A DNA stretch of 64,000 nucleotides from Clostridium zeae. GTDB lineage: Bacteria > Bacillota > Clostridia > Clostridiales > Clostridiaceae. Below the pieces are notes generated by a model, which did not search any database, was not told the origin of the DNA, and saw only the letters and a list, made by a program, of their open reading frames with translations. This document shows positions 20,584 to 29,176 of the stretch, piece by piece. Within the stretch, counting starts at the first letter, position 1; each line of letters opens with the position of its first letter. Location of the stretch: assembly GCF_017312485.1 (NCBI RefSeq), contig NZ_BMBA01000002.1, positions 1,168,635-1,232,634 of the forward strand, in the 5' to 3' direction. Both the position numbers and the translations under genes were made by a program.

Positions 20584-21267
20584 TTACGACACCGCTAAAA
20601 CTTTTCTTTCTAAATATTTTGAAAATAACGATAATGGATAACAAATAATAAAGTATATAATTAGTAGAAAGAGATACATTGTAAATGATATATTGCTAGT
20701 TGGATTACTATTATATACAACTTGAATAATACTCTGTGAAACTTTTAATACCTCTGGTACACCTATTAAAAAAACCAATGTTGTAGTTTTTATAAGACGA
20801 GTAGCTAAATTTACTATTGATGGTGTAATCCGTATTATAATTTGAGGTAAAAGTACATATATATACATTTGAACTTTTGTAAGGCCTATAGCAGCACTAG
20901 CTTCAAACTGACTTTTAGGCAAACTTTTTATATAACTTCTTACTAAATCTCCTATTTCAAATGTTCCCCACAATGTGAAAACTACAATTGATACAACTAA
21001 ATTATCAGTTTGTATGTTAAATGCGTAGGCTACACCAAAAAAGAATATAAATAACCAAATTACCGGATGAATCAATCTAAATGCCTCTAAAAATATCCTT
21101 AAAACAAAATTAATTAATTTATTTTTAGTAGTCATAATTACACCAATTATAAATCCAAAAAATATGGATAATAACAATGCTATAATAGAAATTTTTATAG
21201 TTATTACAAATCCATCCATTATCCTAGGAAATGCTTTTACTATATAATCAATACCCAAATTCTGCAA
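20584..21267 (-). CDS. Amino-acid ABC transporter permease
   Basis: This 227-residue membrane protein has five predicted helices and the permease EAA loop (EASAAIGLTKVQMYIYVLLPQ, split as EASAAIGLTK and YVLLPQ, about residue 140). That is typical of the His/Glu/Gln/Arg permease family. Its start overlaps the end of the upstream permease gene by 20 bases, so translational coupling and a heterodimeric channel are likely. Confidence 0.9.
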   Translation of the reverse strand: MQNLGIDYIVKAFPRIMDGFVITIKISIIALLLSIFFGFIIGVIMTTKNKLINFVLRIFLEAFRLIHPVIWLFIFFFGVAYAFNIQTDNLVVSIVVFTLWGTFEIGDLVRSYIKSLPKSQFEASAAIGLTKVQMYIYVLLPQIIIRITPSIVNLATRLIKTTTLVFLIGVPEVLKVSQSIIQVVYNSNPTSNISFTMYLFLLIIYFIICYPLSLFSKYLERKVLAVS

Positions 21268-21910
21268 AGCGCACCTTCCTTTCTAGTCTAGAAAATACGT
21301 AAGACATTGGTATTAAAATAAGCAAATAAGAAACTATCATTATTACAGCTACGGGCAGCATCAAATCAGGACGTAAACTTATAATACTAAAAGCTTGATA
21401 TACTATTTCCGGCAACAAAATTATCTTCATGGCTGAAACCTCTTTAGTAAGGAATATTGCATTGTTGCTTATTGCTGCAATAGAAATAGAAATGGATTGT
21501 GGTAAAATAAGATACCTTATAGTATCAAATTTAGATAACCCTATTGCCATTGCAAGTTCTCTTTGATTTTTGGAAATTGCTTTTGTTCCAGAATAAATAG
21601 CCTCACACATGTATGCCCCACCTAATAAGGATAGGACTATTACAGAACACAAAAAGCTATCAAGCTTTACAAATATTTTAGGTAGTCCATAAAAAATAAA
21701 ATAGGCTTGTATAAGCGAAGGGGTATTTCTAAAAAACTCAACATAAATATATATAATCGCTTTTAAAAAAGGAATTTTATAGAACAGAGTAATGCTACAG
21801 ATTAAACCTATAATAAAAGCAATAAATATAGATAAAAGAGCTACCTCTATTGTCACTAATGATGCTTTTCCAAAAATTCCAATTAAATCATAGATATTAT
21901 TTATCTCCAT
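21248..21910 (-). CDS. Amino-acid ABC transporter permease (first gene)
   Basis: This 220-residue permease has the EAA-type loop ELAMAIGLSKFDTIRYLILP at about residues 132-151 and five predicted membrane helices. It is the first gene of the transporter operon, so the promoter should lie in 21911-22130. Its ATG at 21910 has an AGGAGG site 7 bases upstream. It pairs with the next permease. Confidence 0.9.
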   Translation of the reverse strand: MEINNIYDLIGIFGKASLVTIEVALLSIFIAFIIGLICSITLFYKIPFLKAIIYIYVEFFRNTPSLIQAYFIFYGLPKIFVKLDSFLCSVIVLSLLGGAYMCEAIYSGTKAISKNQRELAMAIGLSKFDTIRYLILPQSISISIAAISNNAIFLTKEVSAMKIILLPEIVYQAFSIISLRPDLMLPVAVIMIVSYLLILIPMSYVFSRLERKVRFAEFGY

Positions 21911-22229
21911 AAGACCTCCTAAATAATATATTAAATTGTCGTTTGTCTTTTATGGATTTTAATTAATTAAAAAAATAATCTTTTTTATTTTTATACACTT
22001 ATCTAATTAACTTTAACCCCTCTTACTTTTTCATACAAATTTTATAGGTTTACTATGTTTTAAATTATAGTTAAAAACAAATTCCATGTCAATCATAATT
22101 TGTAAATTTATTAATTATACTCAATAAATAATGCATAAAGAAAAGTTTTTTAACTTTAAAATTATTATTATATTAAATAATCAACCATTAAATTATCTTT
22201 TTAATAAAAAAATCACTGAAGCAACTTCT
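21911..22229. other. AT-rich intergenic region
   Basis: Some 320 bases with no gene between the ABC operon and the Fe-S protein gene. It carries the ABC operon promoter region and, at its right end, the Fe-S gene terminator. Confidence 0.5.
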
Positions 22230-22241
22230 TCAGCGATTTTT
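22206..22241 (-). terminator. Terminator overlapping the end of the Fe-S protein gene
   Basis: An AATCGCTGAAGAAG/CTTCAGTGATT-like stem with a minus-strand T-run. The stop codon of the Fe-S protein gene lies inside the stem. The hairpin resembles those at the start of the 26.6 and 60.75 kb repeats. Confidence 0.75.
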
Positions 22242-22763
22242 TTTGATTATAATGTCACGAATATTACCTGCACTAAATCCCATTGGGCATATTATACACC
22301 AACTTCTAGGCTTAAAAATTATTCCTGTTATAAATGCAATCAATGTGGCTGCTTCCATAAAATAAAGTATTGTTTTACCTAATGTATACACCCCCTTAGG
22401 TACAGCCCAAAACATCAATCCAATAAAAGTTCCCATCATAATTGCCCAAAGTATAAATTTAAACCTTTTAGAATGCATCCATGATGGCATAACTCTATTT
22501 CCTGAAAAGGCTTTTGTAAACTTTCCTATAAAAGAACCTCTTGGACAAATTCGTGCACAACTCATCTTACCTCTTCCAGATAAAGCTATTATTATTGGAG
22601 TAAGCATACAAACAAAGCCATAAAGACCGAAAGGAGGCCATAAGTTGGCTATCAGCATCCAACTTATAGTTATAATCCATGTCCAATTCTGCTGAGATTT
22701 TATCCACTTTTTATCTCTACTATTATTTCTTAGCTTATTTAATTGTTTTACTTCTTCATCCAA
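22230..22763 (-). CDS. NapH/NosR-like 4Fe-4S membrane protein
   Basis: This 177-residue protein has about four membrane helices and two cysteine clusters, CARICPRGSF (about residue 69) and CIICPMGF (about residue 155). The paired CxxxCP motifs are those of polyferredoxin-type membrane proteins (NapH, NosR C-terminus, RdxA). It begins with TTG preceded by GGAGGTG at the right distance; the nearby ATG is out of frame and stops at once. It probably relays electrons near the membrane. No partner oxidoreductase is adjacent, so the pathway is unknown. Confidence 0.72.
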   Translation of the reverse strand: MDEEVKQLNKLRNNSRDKKWIKSQQNWTWIITISWMLIANLWPPFGLYGFVCMLTPIIIALSGRGKMSCARICPRGSFIGKFTKAFSGNRVMPSWMHSKRFKFILWAIMMGTFIGLMFWAVPKGVYTLGKTILYFMEAATLIAFITGIIFKPRSWCIICPMGFSAGNIRDIIIKKNR

Positions 22764-22984
22764 TTGCTAACACCTCCTCCTTGTATATTGATTATAATTT
22801 TAAATACTACTAACCTTGATATATCGTAGCTAGTAGCCTGTTATTTTTATTAATATATTCTATCGTTCTATATGTAGTACCACTTTTATAAAATTTGTTT
22901 TAAACTGCCAGCTTCTGCAAAGAAAAAAGGTGACATAAAAACTCATTATATGTACAAAATAATTTAGAAGGCGGTGAATATGAA

Positions 22985-23146
22985 ATGGCTAATAAAACTG
23001 ATAATTCCAATGTAAACCTAGAGACTAAACACTCAAATTCTAAGAAAAAGAACAATTCTGCCTCTAGCAGTTTTAAGAGTGTTGAACCACTTCCAGAATC
23101 CTCACGTCCAAGACGCGATGGCCCTGGAGGAGAGGACGGACAATAA
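22985..23146 (+). CDS. Small 53-residue hydrophilic protein, RRDGPGGE motif
   Basis: This short gene has a good AAGGCGGTGA ribosome site 8 bases before its ATG and its own terminator 20 bases after its stop, which is why I call it real. The product is rich in Asn, Ser and Lys and ends with a distinctive SSRPRRDGPGGEDGQ tail. It has no Cys, no signal and no membrane segment. I do not recognise the family. A small spore or regulatory peptide, or a modified-peptide precursor, are all possible. The longer minus-strand frame over the same bases has no such support. Confidence 0.6.
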   Translation: MANKTDNSNVNLETKHSNSKKKNNSASSSFKSVEPLPESSRPRRDGPGGEDGQ

Positions 23147-23164
23147 TTTGCGTTAAACCAAATA

Positions 23165-23203
23165 AACAAGTGGTGATATTTATTAATATCGTCACTTGTT
23201 TTT
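23165..23203 (+). terminator. Rho-independent terminator of the small-protein gene
   Basis: An ACAAGTG.TGATATT / AATATCG.CACTTGT stem followed by eight T. Confidence 0.9.
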
Positions 23204-23263
23204 TTTATCCTCTTATCGTAAGACAAGTTTATTTAATTAATGCTTGAGTTTAAAACAAATACT

Positions 23264-23572
23264 TTACTTTTGGTTTATTAAATCAATTGCAAACTTTAAA
23301 ACGCTTGGACCATTGCACATACCATAATCCATAGAAGGAATAGCTTCTACTTGAATATTATATTTCTCTCCCTTTTTCTTCATTTCCTTAAGTTGAAAAC
23401 GAATTTGTGGTCCTATTAATACCACATCTGCCTTTGCCATATTTGAATCTGCTGCATCAGTTGATACTGCCCAAATAGTTGCTTCTATACCTTGTTCTTT
23501 AGCTGCTTTCTCCATCTTTGTAACTAGTAAACTTGTTGACATTCCTGCTGAACAAACTAATAATATTTTCAT
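23264..23572 (-). CDS. PTS system lactose/cellobiose-type EIIB, orphan
   Basis: The 102-residue protein starts [17 protein letters not shown]. Cys7 is the phosphorylated residue of the lactose/cellobiose EIIB fold, and [10 protein letters not shown] is also typical. The ATG at 23572 has GAGGTGA in front; an upstream in-frame start has none. It accepts phosphate from an EIIA and passes it to a beta-glucoside. No EIIA or EIIC is nearby, so it must work with partners elsewhere, possibly feeding the GH1 enzyme at 13.6 kb. Confidence 0.88.
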   Translation of the reverse strand: MKILLVCSAGMSTSLLVTKMEKAAKEQGIEATIWAVSTDAADSNMAKADVVLIGPQIRFQLKEMKKKGEKYNIQVEAIPSMDYGMCNGPSVLKFAIDLINQK

Positions 23573-23675
23573 TAAAATCACCTCATAATAGATTTCTTTC
23601 ATATTTTGCTATAACTATTTACATGTTTCTTTGTGGCTATGTTTAATGTTACTGTTGAAATTGAGGTGGCACTAT

Positions 23676-23834
23676 GGAGATACATATGAGCAAGCAATTA
23701 GAATTAAATGATTTTCGGAGATGAAATAGCGTTAAAAAACTGTATGTGTTCGAACGCAGTGAGTTTATACAGTTTTAGGTATTTCATTGTAGAAAATCAT
23801 ATCAATTCTCTGCGTAGCTCATCTAAGTATCGGA
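23676..23834. repeat. Long hairpin, MITE-like element at the 5' end of the MarR gene
   Basis: The two ends are about 40-base imperfect inverted repeats: the left runs GGAGATACATATGAGCAAGC..GATTTTC and the right GAAAATCATATCAATTCT..AAGTATCGG. An inner stem (GATGAAATAG..AACTGTAT and ATACAGTTTTAGGTATTTCAT) continues the hairpin. The right end recurs at 57774-57820. The element is non-coding. Confidence 0.6.
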
Positions 23835-23837
23835 AAA

Positions 23838-24251
23838 GTGACGCCTAATAGTCATGAAGTTGAAATAAAAAATTTATTAATTAAATATGATTATAAAAAC
23901 CTCTATGATATGGATTTAATGCTTTCAGAAATTCACGTAATTGATATTATTGTAAAGAATCAATTGCCTAACGCAACCTTTATAGCAAATAATTTAAACA
24001 TGACGAAAGGTGCTATATCCAAAATCACCAATAAGCTGTTAAAAAAAGATTTGATAAAAGGAAACCGCCTAGAGAATAATAAAAAAGATATTTATTATTC
24101 TCTAACAACACTAGGAAAAGAAGTTTTTAAAATCCATGAAATACTTCATGAAAATGAGCATGATAAATTTGTAAAAATATTAAATCAGTACGATAAAGAC
24201 GGTCTAGCCATTATTAACAATTTTTTAGATGATTTAATAAACAAACTTTAA
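23838..24251 (+). CDS. MarR-family transcriptional regulator, possibly 5'-altered
   Basis: This roughly 137-residue winged-helix protein has the MarR recognition region [20 protein letters not shown] (about residues 54-73) and the wing segment [13 protein letters not shown]. The only upstream start in frame is a GTG at 23838 with no clear ribosome site. The frame is open back to about 23793 inside the hairpin element. That suggests the element landed on the original 5' end, or that translation starts within it. The next gene follows after 16 bases and is probably co-transcribed. Confidence 0.72.
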   Translation: MTPNSHEVEIKNLLIKYDYKNLYDMDLMLSEIHVIDIIVKNQLPNATFIANNLNMTKGAISKITNKLLKKDLIKGNRLENNKKDIYYSLTTLGKEVFKIHEILHENEHDKFVKILNQYDKDGLAIINNFLDDLINKL

Positions 24252-24267
24252 GGAGGAGAATAACACT

Positions 24268-24777
24268 ATGGCTGATAATAGTAATGTAAAGGCGAAAGAA
24301 TATATTCATGATCTATCTGATTTACTAAAATCAATGAAGGAAAATATAGATTATTCAGAAGGAGTAGCTAATAGAGGAGATGAAGTAAATAGTTTCGTTT
24401 CATCTTTTGAAGAGCTTTTAACCCATACAAAATTTATACAAAATATCTCATCTCAAATAAACGATGTGGCATCTAGAACTAATTTACTAGCGCTTAATGC
24501 ATCTATAGAGGCAGCAAGAGCTGGTGAAGCTGGTAAAGGCTTTTCAATAGTTGCAGATGAAGTAAAAAAACTTTCCGTAAGTACAAAAGACTTGGTTTTA
24601 AGCATGAACGATACATTAAATAAGATATATTCTTTGACCGCAGAAGCAAATAATGAACTAGAAAAATTGAAGAATAGGTCAAATAATATACATCAAGCTA
24701 GAAGCAACTTTTCTAAGGTAAGTAGTGACTTGGATAATGTACTCACTAAATTTCAGGAGTTTAAGCAATTATTTTAA
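24268..24777 (+). CDS. Soluble mini-chemoreceptor signalling protein
   Basis: The 169-residue protein is only the cytoplasmic tip of a methyl-accepting protein: [19 protein letters not shown] (about residues 70-88) and [13 protein letters not shown] flanked by coiled coils. It lacks membrane, sensor and HAMP domains. It would bind CheA/CheW-like partners or act as a decoy. An AAGGAGGAG ribosome site precedes the ATG. Its pairing with a MarR gene is unusual; the signal it responds to is unknown. Confidence 0.82.
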   Translation: MADNSNVKAKEYIHDLSDLLKSMKENIDYSEGVANRGDEVNSFVSSFEELLTHTKFIQNISSQINDVASRTNLLALNASIEAARAGEAGKGFSIVADEVKKLSVSTKDLVLSMNDTLNKIYSLTAEANNELEKLKNRSNNIHQARSNFSKVSSDLDNVLTKFQEFKQLF

Positions 24778-24787
24778 TTAATAAAGA

Positions 24788-24966
24788 TTCACTGAAGTAA
24801 TTTTCTTCAGCAAGCTTTTTAATGCATCTGTCTTGGATAATGTATATGGATGAACTTAGAGATGAATAGGTTTTATTTTTACTTTATAGCCATAAGAGGC
24901 CTCTAAAAGCTTTAAACTGTTTATATTTGGATAATTTAAAAATTTTACACTTTAACAAATTACACT
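24788..24966. repeat. Dispersed intergenic repeat (delta family), diverged copy
   Basis: About 180 bases beginning with a CACTGAAG/CTTCAG hairpin, then AATGCATCTGTCTT and TTTTATTTTTACT. It is a diverged copy of the repeats at 26615-26812 and 60750-60950. Confidence 0.5.
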
Positions 24967-24967
24967 A

Positions 24968-25000
24968 AAAAAGCCCTAGACAGTGATATGTCTAGGGCTT
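24968..25000. terminator. Terminator between the mini-receptor and MATE genes
   Basis: GCCCTAGACA and TGTCTAGGGC form a 10-base stem. A-runs and T-runs on both sides let it act in both directions. The following bases TTATATGGTGAAGTC resemble the tmRNA-end repeats near 47.4 and 56.9 kb. Confidence 0.8.
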
Positions 25001-25091
25001 TATATGGTGAAGTCTAAGTGTATCCTTTGAAAAACATCAATAAATTTAAAAATTATTTAAGGTTACTATTATGACACTACGTTTTCATGTC

Positions 25092-26471
25092 TTAACTTGC
25101 TTGTTCACTTGTAGACATTTCTGTTAATCCCTTCTGTCTAACCCCTAGCCATAGAGCAATTCCTATCAAACATGAGATTCCTTCTGTAGCTGTCATAGTC
25201 CAAATAACACCATTAACAGCAAATAGCATGTTTCCTACAATTAAAATAGGGACAAATAAAACACCTCTCACAGCAGCCATAACATTTGATTGAACACCAG
25301 CTCCTTGTGCTTGGAAGATTCCAGTGAAAAACTCACATAGGGCAGCAAAGACAGTTGAGGATAGTTGAGCTATTAGAGTTATTTGACCAATGGCGATAAC
25401 CTTAGGATCAACACTGAAGAAGCCAATGATCTGTAACCTGAGTGCAAATAGGACTGCTCCTAAAGTTAATGTTAAAACCAGCATATACAATATGGTTTTT
25501 TTAATAATTTCCATGAGACGGTTTTGATTATTTGCTGAGTAAGCAAAGGCAATTAGTGGTACAACTCCCATTGCGAAGCCCATACCAATACAATCAACAA
25601 TTTGAACAACTCTTTGTGCAATTCCAAATCCAGCCACAACAGTATCTCCATAAATCATGGAGTAATTATTGAAAAGCAGACTTATAATGACGAAAAATCC
25701 ACTAAGTAATAAAGCTGAAACTCCAACCTTAAAGATATTACTATAAATCTCTTTACTTGGCTTAAAATACTTAAGCGATAAATTCTGAACAGTACTCTTC
25801 TTTTGCAGATAATATATAAAATATAAAGCTGAAACTATATTACCGCAAAGTGAGGCTAGTGCTGATCCCATAACATTCATATTAAGAACAAAAATGAAAA
25901 ATGGGTTAAGTATTATATTAACTACAATACCTGCTATAGTACCCGTCATAGAGACAGTTGATGCTCCCTCCGCACGTACAGATGATTCAAGTGCCATATT
26001 AGTAATACTGATTGGAGCTCCAATAACAAGTATCATTACAAAATTTCTTGTATATTGTAGTGTTTCACCACTAGCTCCTAAGAACGGCAAAATATATGAT
26101 AATAAAGGCAGACATATGAGCATAAAAATCATACCCATAAACATTGATGACCAAAAGTTAATAGAACTAACTTTTTTGCTACTCTCTATGTTGCCCTCAC
26201 CTAAAAGTCTTGATATATATGTTCCCGAACCTACTCCAAACATTTGTCCAAGTGCCATTAATACTAATGTAAACGGCAATGCCAGCATTACAGACGCCAT
26301 CATCGCAGTATTATTAAGCTTACCTACAAAAAAAGCATCGATGATATTATAGACAACTGACGCTATACTACTTAGCATCATAGGAATAACCATGTGTATT
26401 ATTGCTTTTGTAACAGGTGCCTTTTCCAGATAGTACAGTGATTTTTGATCCATATTTTCTATGTTTTCCAT
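25092..26471 (-). CDS. MATE family multidrug/Na+ efflux protein
   Basis: This 459-residue protein has about twelve membrane segments arranged as two MatE halves. Its signature stretches are IPMMLSSIASVVYNIIDAFF (about residues 25-44) and GFGIAQRVVQIVDCIGMGF in the second half. It would export cationic drugs or dyes using a Na+ or H+ gradient. The ATG at 26471 has AAAGGAG 9 bases upstream. A two-component system lies just upstream on the same strand and might control it. Confidence 0.9.
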   Translation of the reverse strand: MENIENMDQKSLYYLEKAPVTKAIIHMVIPMMLSSIASVVYNIIDAFFVGKLNNTAMMASVMLALPFTLVLMALGQMFGVGSGTYISRLLGEGNIESSKKVSSINFWSSMFMGMIFMLICLPLLSYILPFLGASGETLQYTRNFVMILVIGAPISITNMALESSVRAEGASTVSMTGTIAGIVVNIILNPFFIFVLNMNVMGSALASLCGNIVSALYFIYYLQKKSTVQNLSLKYFKPSKEIYSNIFKVGVSALLLSGFFVIISLLFNNYSMIYGDTVVAGFGIAQRVVQIVDCIGMGFAMGVVPLIAFAYSANNQNRLMEIIKKTILYMLVLTLTLGAVLFALRLQIIGFFSVDPKVIAIGQITLIAQLSSTVFAALCEFFTGIFQAQGAGVQSNVMAAVRGVLFVPILIVGNMLFAVNGVIWTMTATEGISCLIGIALWLGVRQKGLTEMSTSEQAS

Positions 26472-26944
26472 ATAAAAAACTCCTTTCATTTTGCGAGTAA
26501 AAAAATCCGCCCTTACTAAGTAATATTGTTTTTAAACCCTGTGTGACTTCTACAAACATAGTATATGGCCTCAATTTAAACTGAACTTAAATAGAATTTA
26601 AACGGAATGTAAATAAAAAACTCACTGAAGCGACCTTCTTCAGTGAGTTTTTTTGCGCATCTGCCTTTCCGAATGTATATGAGGAAACTTACAGGCGACA
26701 TAAATTTTATTTTTTACTGTTTACCCTAAATAGCTGTTTTAAGCTCTTGAAATTACTAGGTTTAGCTAGCAAAAAATTTTATACTTCTCTTAACAGTAAA
26801 AAGTAAAACCACCTTCTGCTAATTCAGAATGTGGTTTTAAACATGTTATAAGGTTCAAACTTCAATTATTAATTTATACATACTAGAATTAATAGTTATA
26901 CGATTCAAGTACAAATTATATTTTATAGAAGAAACCTATAGCTT
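26472..26944. other. Gene-free stretch between MATE and histidine kinase genes
   Basis: Some 470 bases holding the delta repeat, a weak family-beta match (26862-26936) and the kinase terminator (26617-26652). No gene is seen. Confidence 0.5.
26615..26812. repeat. Dispersed intergenic repeat (delta family) with internal inverted ends
   Basis: About 195 bases: a CTCACTGAAG/CTTCAGTGAG hairpin (a working terminator), then GCGCATCTGCCTTTCCGAATG, and a segment bounded by TTTTACTGTTTA and TTAACAGTAAAA. It is closely related to 60750-60950. Confidence 0.65.
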
Positions 26945-28000
26945 CTATTTAGGTAACAAAATAGTGAATTCTGTGCCTTTTCCAATTTCACTTACAAGAG
27001 ATATCTTTCCCTCATGCAAATCAATAATTTTCTTTACTATTGAAAGTCCAAGTCCGTTGCCACCTAAAGAACGGTCACGTGATTTATCTACTTTATAAAA
27101 CCGTTCAAAAACTCGCAGCTGGTCTTGTGGTGAAATACCTATACCTGTATCAGAAATCCTACATTCAATTCCGTTTTCATCACTTGATAATTTAACACCT
27201 ATATTTCCGTTCTCTGGTGTGAATTTAATAGCATTATTAAGCAAGTTTATAAATACCTGACTTAATAAATCCTCATCTCCCCATATTGTGATTTCCTCAA
27301 GAGAAACATCAAGTGTTATATTTTTCGCCGACCACTGTGGTTCTAGCATGAGTAGGATACTTTCAATTTGCTTGTTAATTTGATACTTTTTTAAGTTTAA
27401 ATTATTATCATCTGATTCCAATCTAGATAATCTTAATAGATTTTCGCTTAGTTTTGATAATCGTTTGCTTTCGGTTTCTATTATATTGGCATAGTGTGCT
27501 ACCTTTTCTTCACTTAAGTTTCCCTTTTTTAAAAGAGAAGCAAACCCTGAGATAGAGGTTAATGGTGACTGTATTTCATGGGATACGTCTGATATAAAAT
27601 CCTGACGCAGTTTTTCCAAAGATCCAAGCTCCTTTGCCATTCTGTTCACCTTATCTGCTACCTCATTAAAAGGGTCTAATTCATTTGTTTTCACAAGCAC
27701 ATTGAAATCACCAGAAGACATCTTGTTCATGGCTTCAATAGCTCCACTTAATATAGGAAAATGTGAAAGATCAAATCTTTTATGTTTATTAGCGAAATGT
27801 TTGTGCAAATAGTACCATACTCTCCAGATCAGAAAATATATCAAAGCAGAAGTTAAACTTTGAACAATAAGCATTATATATGAAGGAATATTTTGTGATT
27901 GACCGAAAATAACTATGTAAATATAATGACCACTAATAAGACCGAATAATGTTGTAAGAAAGATCAGTATTAACGAAATAAAAGACCAGTTTCCTCTCAC
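26945..28000 (-). CDS. Sensor histidine kinase
   Basis: This 351-residue kinase has two membrane helices (about residues 7-28 and 40-62) with almost no extracellular loop, then a HAMP-like linker. The HisKA domain has phospho-acceptor His in DVSHEIQSPLTSI (about residue 142), and the ATPase domain has NLLNNAIKFTP, DTGIGISP and GNGLGLSIV. The tiny outer loop suggests it senses something in the membrane, as in envelope or antibiotic sensors. It overlaps the regulator gene by 4 bases. Confidence 0.92.
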   Translation of the reverse strand: MRGNWSFISLILIFLTTLFGLISGHYIYIVIFGQSQNIPSYIMLIVQSLTSALIYFLIWRVWYYLHKHFANKHKRFDLSHFPILSGAIEAMNKMSSGDFNVLVKTNELDPFNEVADKVNRMAKELGSLEKLRQDFISDVSHEIQSPLTSISGFASLLKKGNLSEEKVAHYANIIETESKRLSKLSENLLRLSRLESDDNNLNLKKYQINKQIESILLMLEPQWSAKNITLDVSLEEITIWGDEDLLSQVFINLLNNAIKFTPENGNIGVKLSSDENGIECRISDTGIGISPQDQLRVFERFYKVDKSRDRSLGGNGLGLSIVKKIIDLHEGKISLVSEIGKGTEFTILLPK

Positions 28001-28674
28001 TTCTCTTCCTCCAATCTGTACCCAAGTCCCCTAATAGTAGTAATCTTAAACTTATAAAGCTCACAAGGAAATCTCTCTCTAAGTCGATTTATATGAACGT
28101 CAAGGGTTCTCTCGTTTCCATCAAAATCAAGACCCCAAATCTCTTCTATGAGCCTATCACGAGAAAGCGTTTTGCCAAGATAACTTCCAAGCATAAACAA
28201 AAGTTCAAATTCTTTCATTGGTATATCACACTTTTCATCGTTGTTAATCACAGTATAACTACTTTTATCCATAACTAAACTTCCAATACTAATGGTCTGT
28301 GAGGTAGCTACTTTATACCGTCTCAGAAGTGCTTTTATTCTAACAAGTAACTCATCAATCTCGAAGGGTTTTGTTAAATAATCATCTGCACCAAGTTCAA
28401 ACCCTTTTACCTTTTGGGAAAGTTCGCTTTTTGCAGTAAGCATTAAAATTGGCATATCTTCATAATATCTACGTACTTGTTTACAAAATTCATAGCCATC
28501 CATTTGTGGCATCATAATATCAAGTACACAAAGATCTACCTTGTCTTCGCCAAGTTTTTGTAATGCATCTCTTCCGTTTACTGCCTCAGATACAGAAAAT
28601 CCTTCATTTTTCAATACTGTGCATATAAGCTCTCTGATATAACCATCATCATCTATAACTAAAATTTTATTCAA
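27997..28674 (-). CDS. OmpR-family response regulator
   Basis: The receiver domain (ILVIDDDGYIREL, phospho-acceptor in LCVLDIMMPQMDG at about residue 52, Lys in LTKPFE) is followed by a winged-helix DNA-binding domain (ERTLDVHINRLRERF). I start at a TTG at 28674 because AGGACGG precedes it at the right distance. An in-frame ATG at 28707 has no ribosome site. It is the partner of the kinase gene that overlaps its end. The neighbouring MATE gene is a possible target. Confidence 0.9.
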   Translation of the reverse strand: MNKILVIDDDGYIRELICTVLKNEGFSVSEAVNGRDALQKLGEDKVDLCVLDIMMPQMDGYEFCKQVRRYYEDMPILMLTAKSELSQKVKGFELGADDYLTKPFEIDELLVRIKALLRRYKVATSQTISIGSLVMDKSSYTVINNDEKCDIPMKEFELLFMLGSYLGKTLSRDRLIEEIWGLDFDGNERTLDVHINRLRERFPCELYKFKITTIRGLGYRLEEEK

Positions 28675-29176
28675 ATCTATCACCGTCCTACTGTAAGTAT
28701 ACCTCATGAATTTAAATACAATATAAACTTAATTTAGTTTTTCATCTTTTTGTTTATAATAAAATAAAATGCCCGCGAAAATCTGGCTTTTTAGGTTACA
28801 GCTATAACCTAATTCACATTGACGAGGCAGAATAATATTAGGAAACCTATTGCTATTTTCTACAACTTTATTTCTCTGTATTCCCAAATATTGTCCTAAA
28901 AGAGGCGAAGTTATTTCCACTACAATTAAGCCAAAGATAATTGCAACAGAATTAGGTATCAAAAGAATTGCTAAACCAACTGCAAAACTCAAAGAAGAAA
29001 TTTTAAGAATAAATTTAATACCAAATTTTTCAATTATAAAGTATAATATAATTACTTAATCATTGCGCAATCGTTTGCCTTGATTGTAAAAAAGTTTAAA
29101 TCTTTACTTTATTTAAAGTAGAGATTACTTATAGTAACATTTTTTTAAATTTTTATGTTTTAAAGGGGATTATAAT
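28675..29176. other. Intergenic region between response regulator and GH13 genes
   Basis: 500 bases. Apart from the possible transporter remnant it holds only the divergent promoter regions; an AAAGGGG ribosome site is at its right end. Confidence 0.45.
28800..29055 (-). pseudogene. Remnant of a major-facilitator transporter gene
   Basis: The minus frame gives a hydrophobic stretch (EKFGIKFILKISSLSFAVG, then VVEITSPLLGQYLGIQRNK and ENSNR) that resembles an inner helix pair and the NR loop of MFS transporters. It runs from a stop near 29056 into unrelated sequence, with no start, no ribosome site and no N- or C-terminal part. It is best read as a decayed fragment; a chance open frame cannot be excluded. 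Confidence 0.35.

Noticed and set aside
22900-23226. 108-codon minus-strand frame
   Set aside because: It overlaps the plus-strand 53-residue gene, which has a proper ribosome site and terminator. The minus frame has neither, and its low-complexity translation is unlike a protein.
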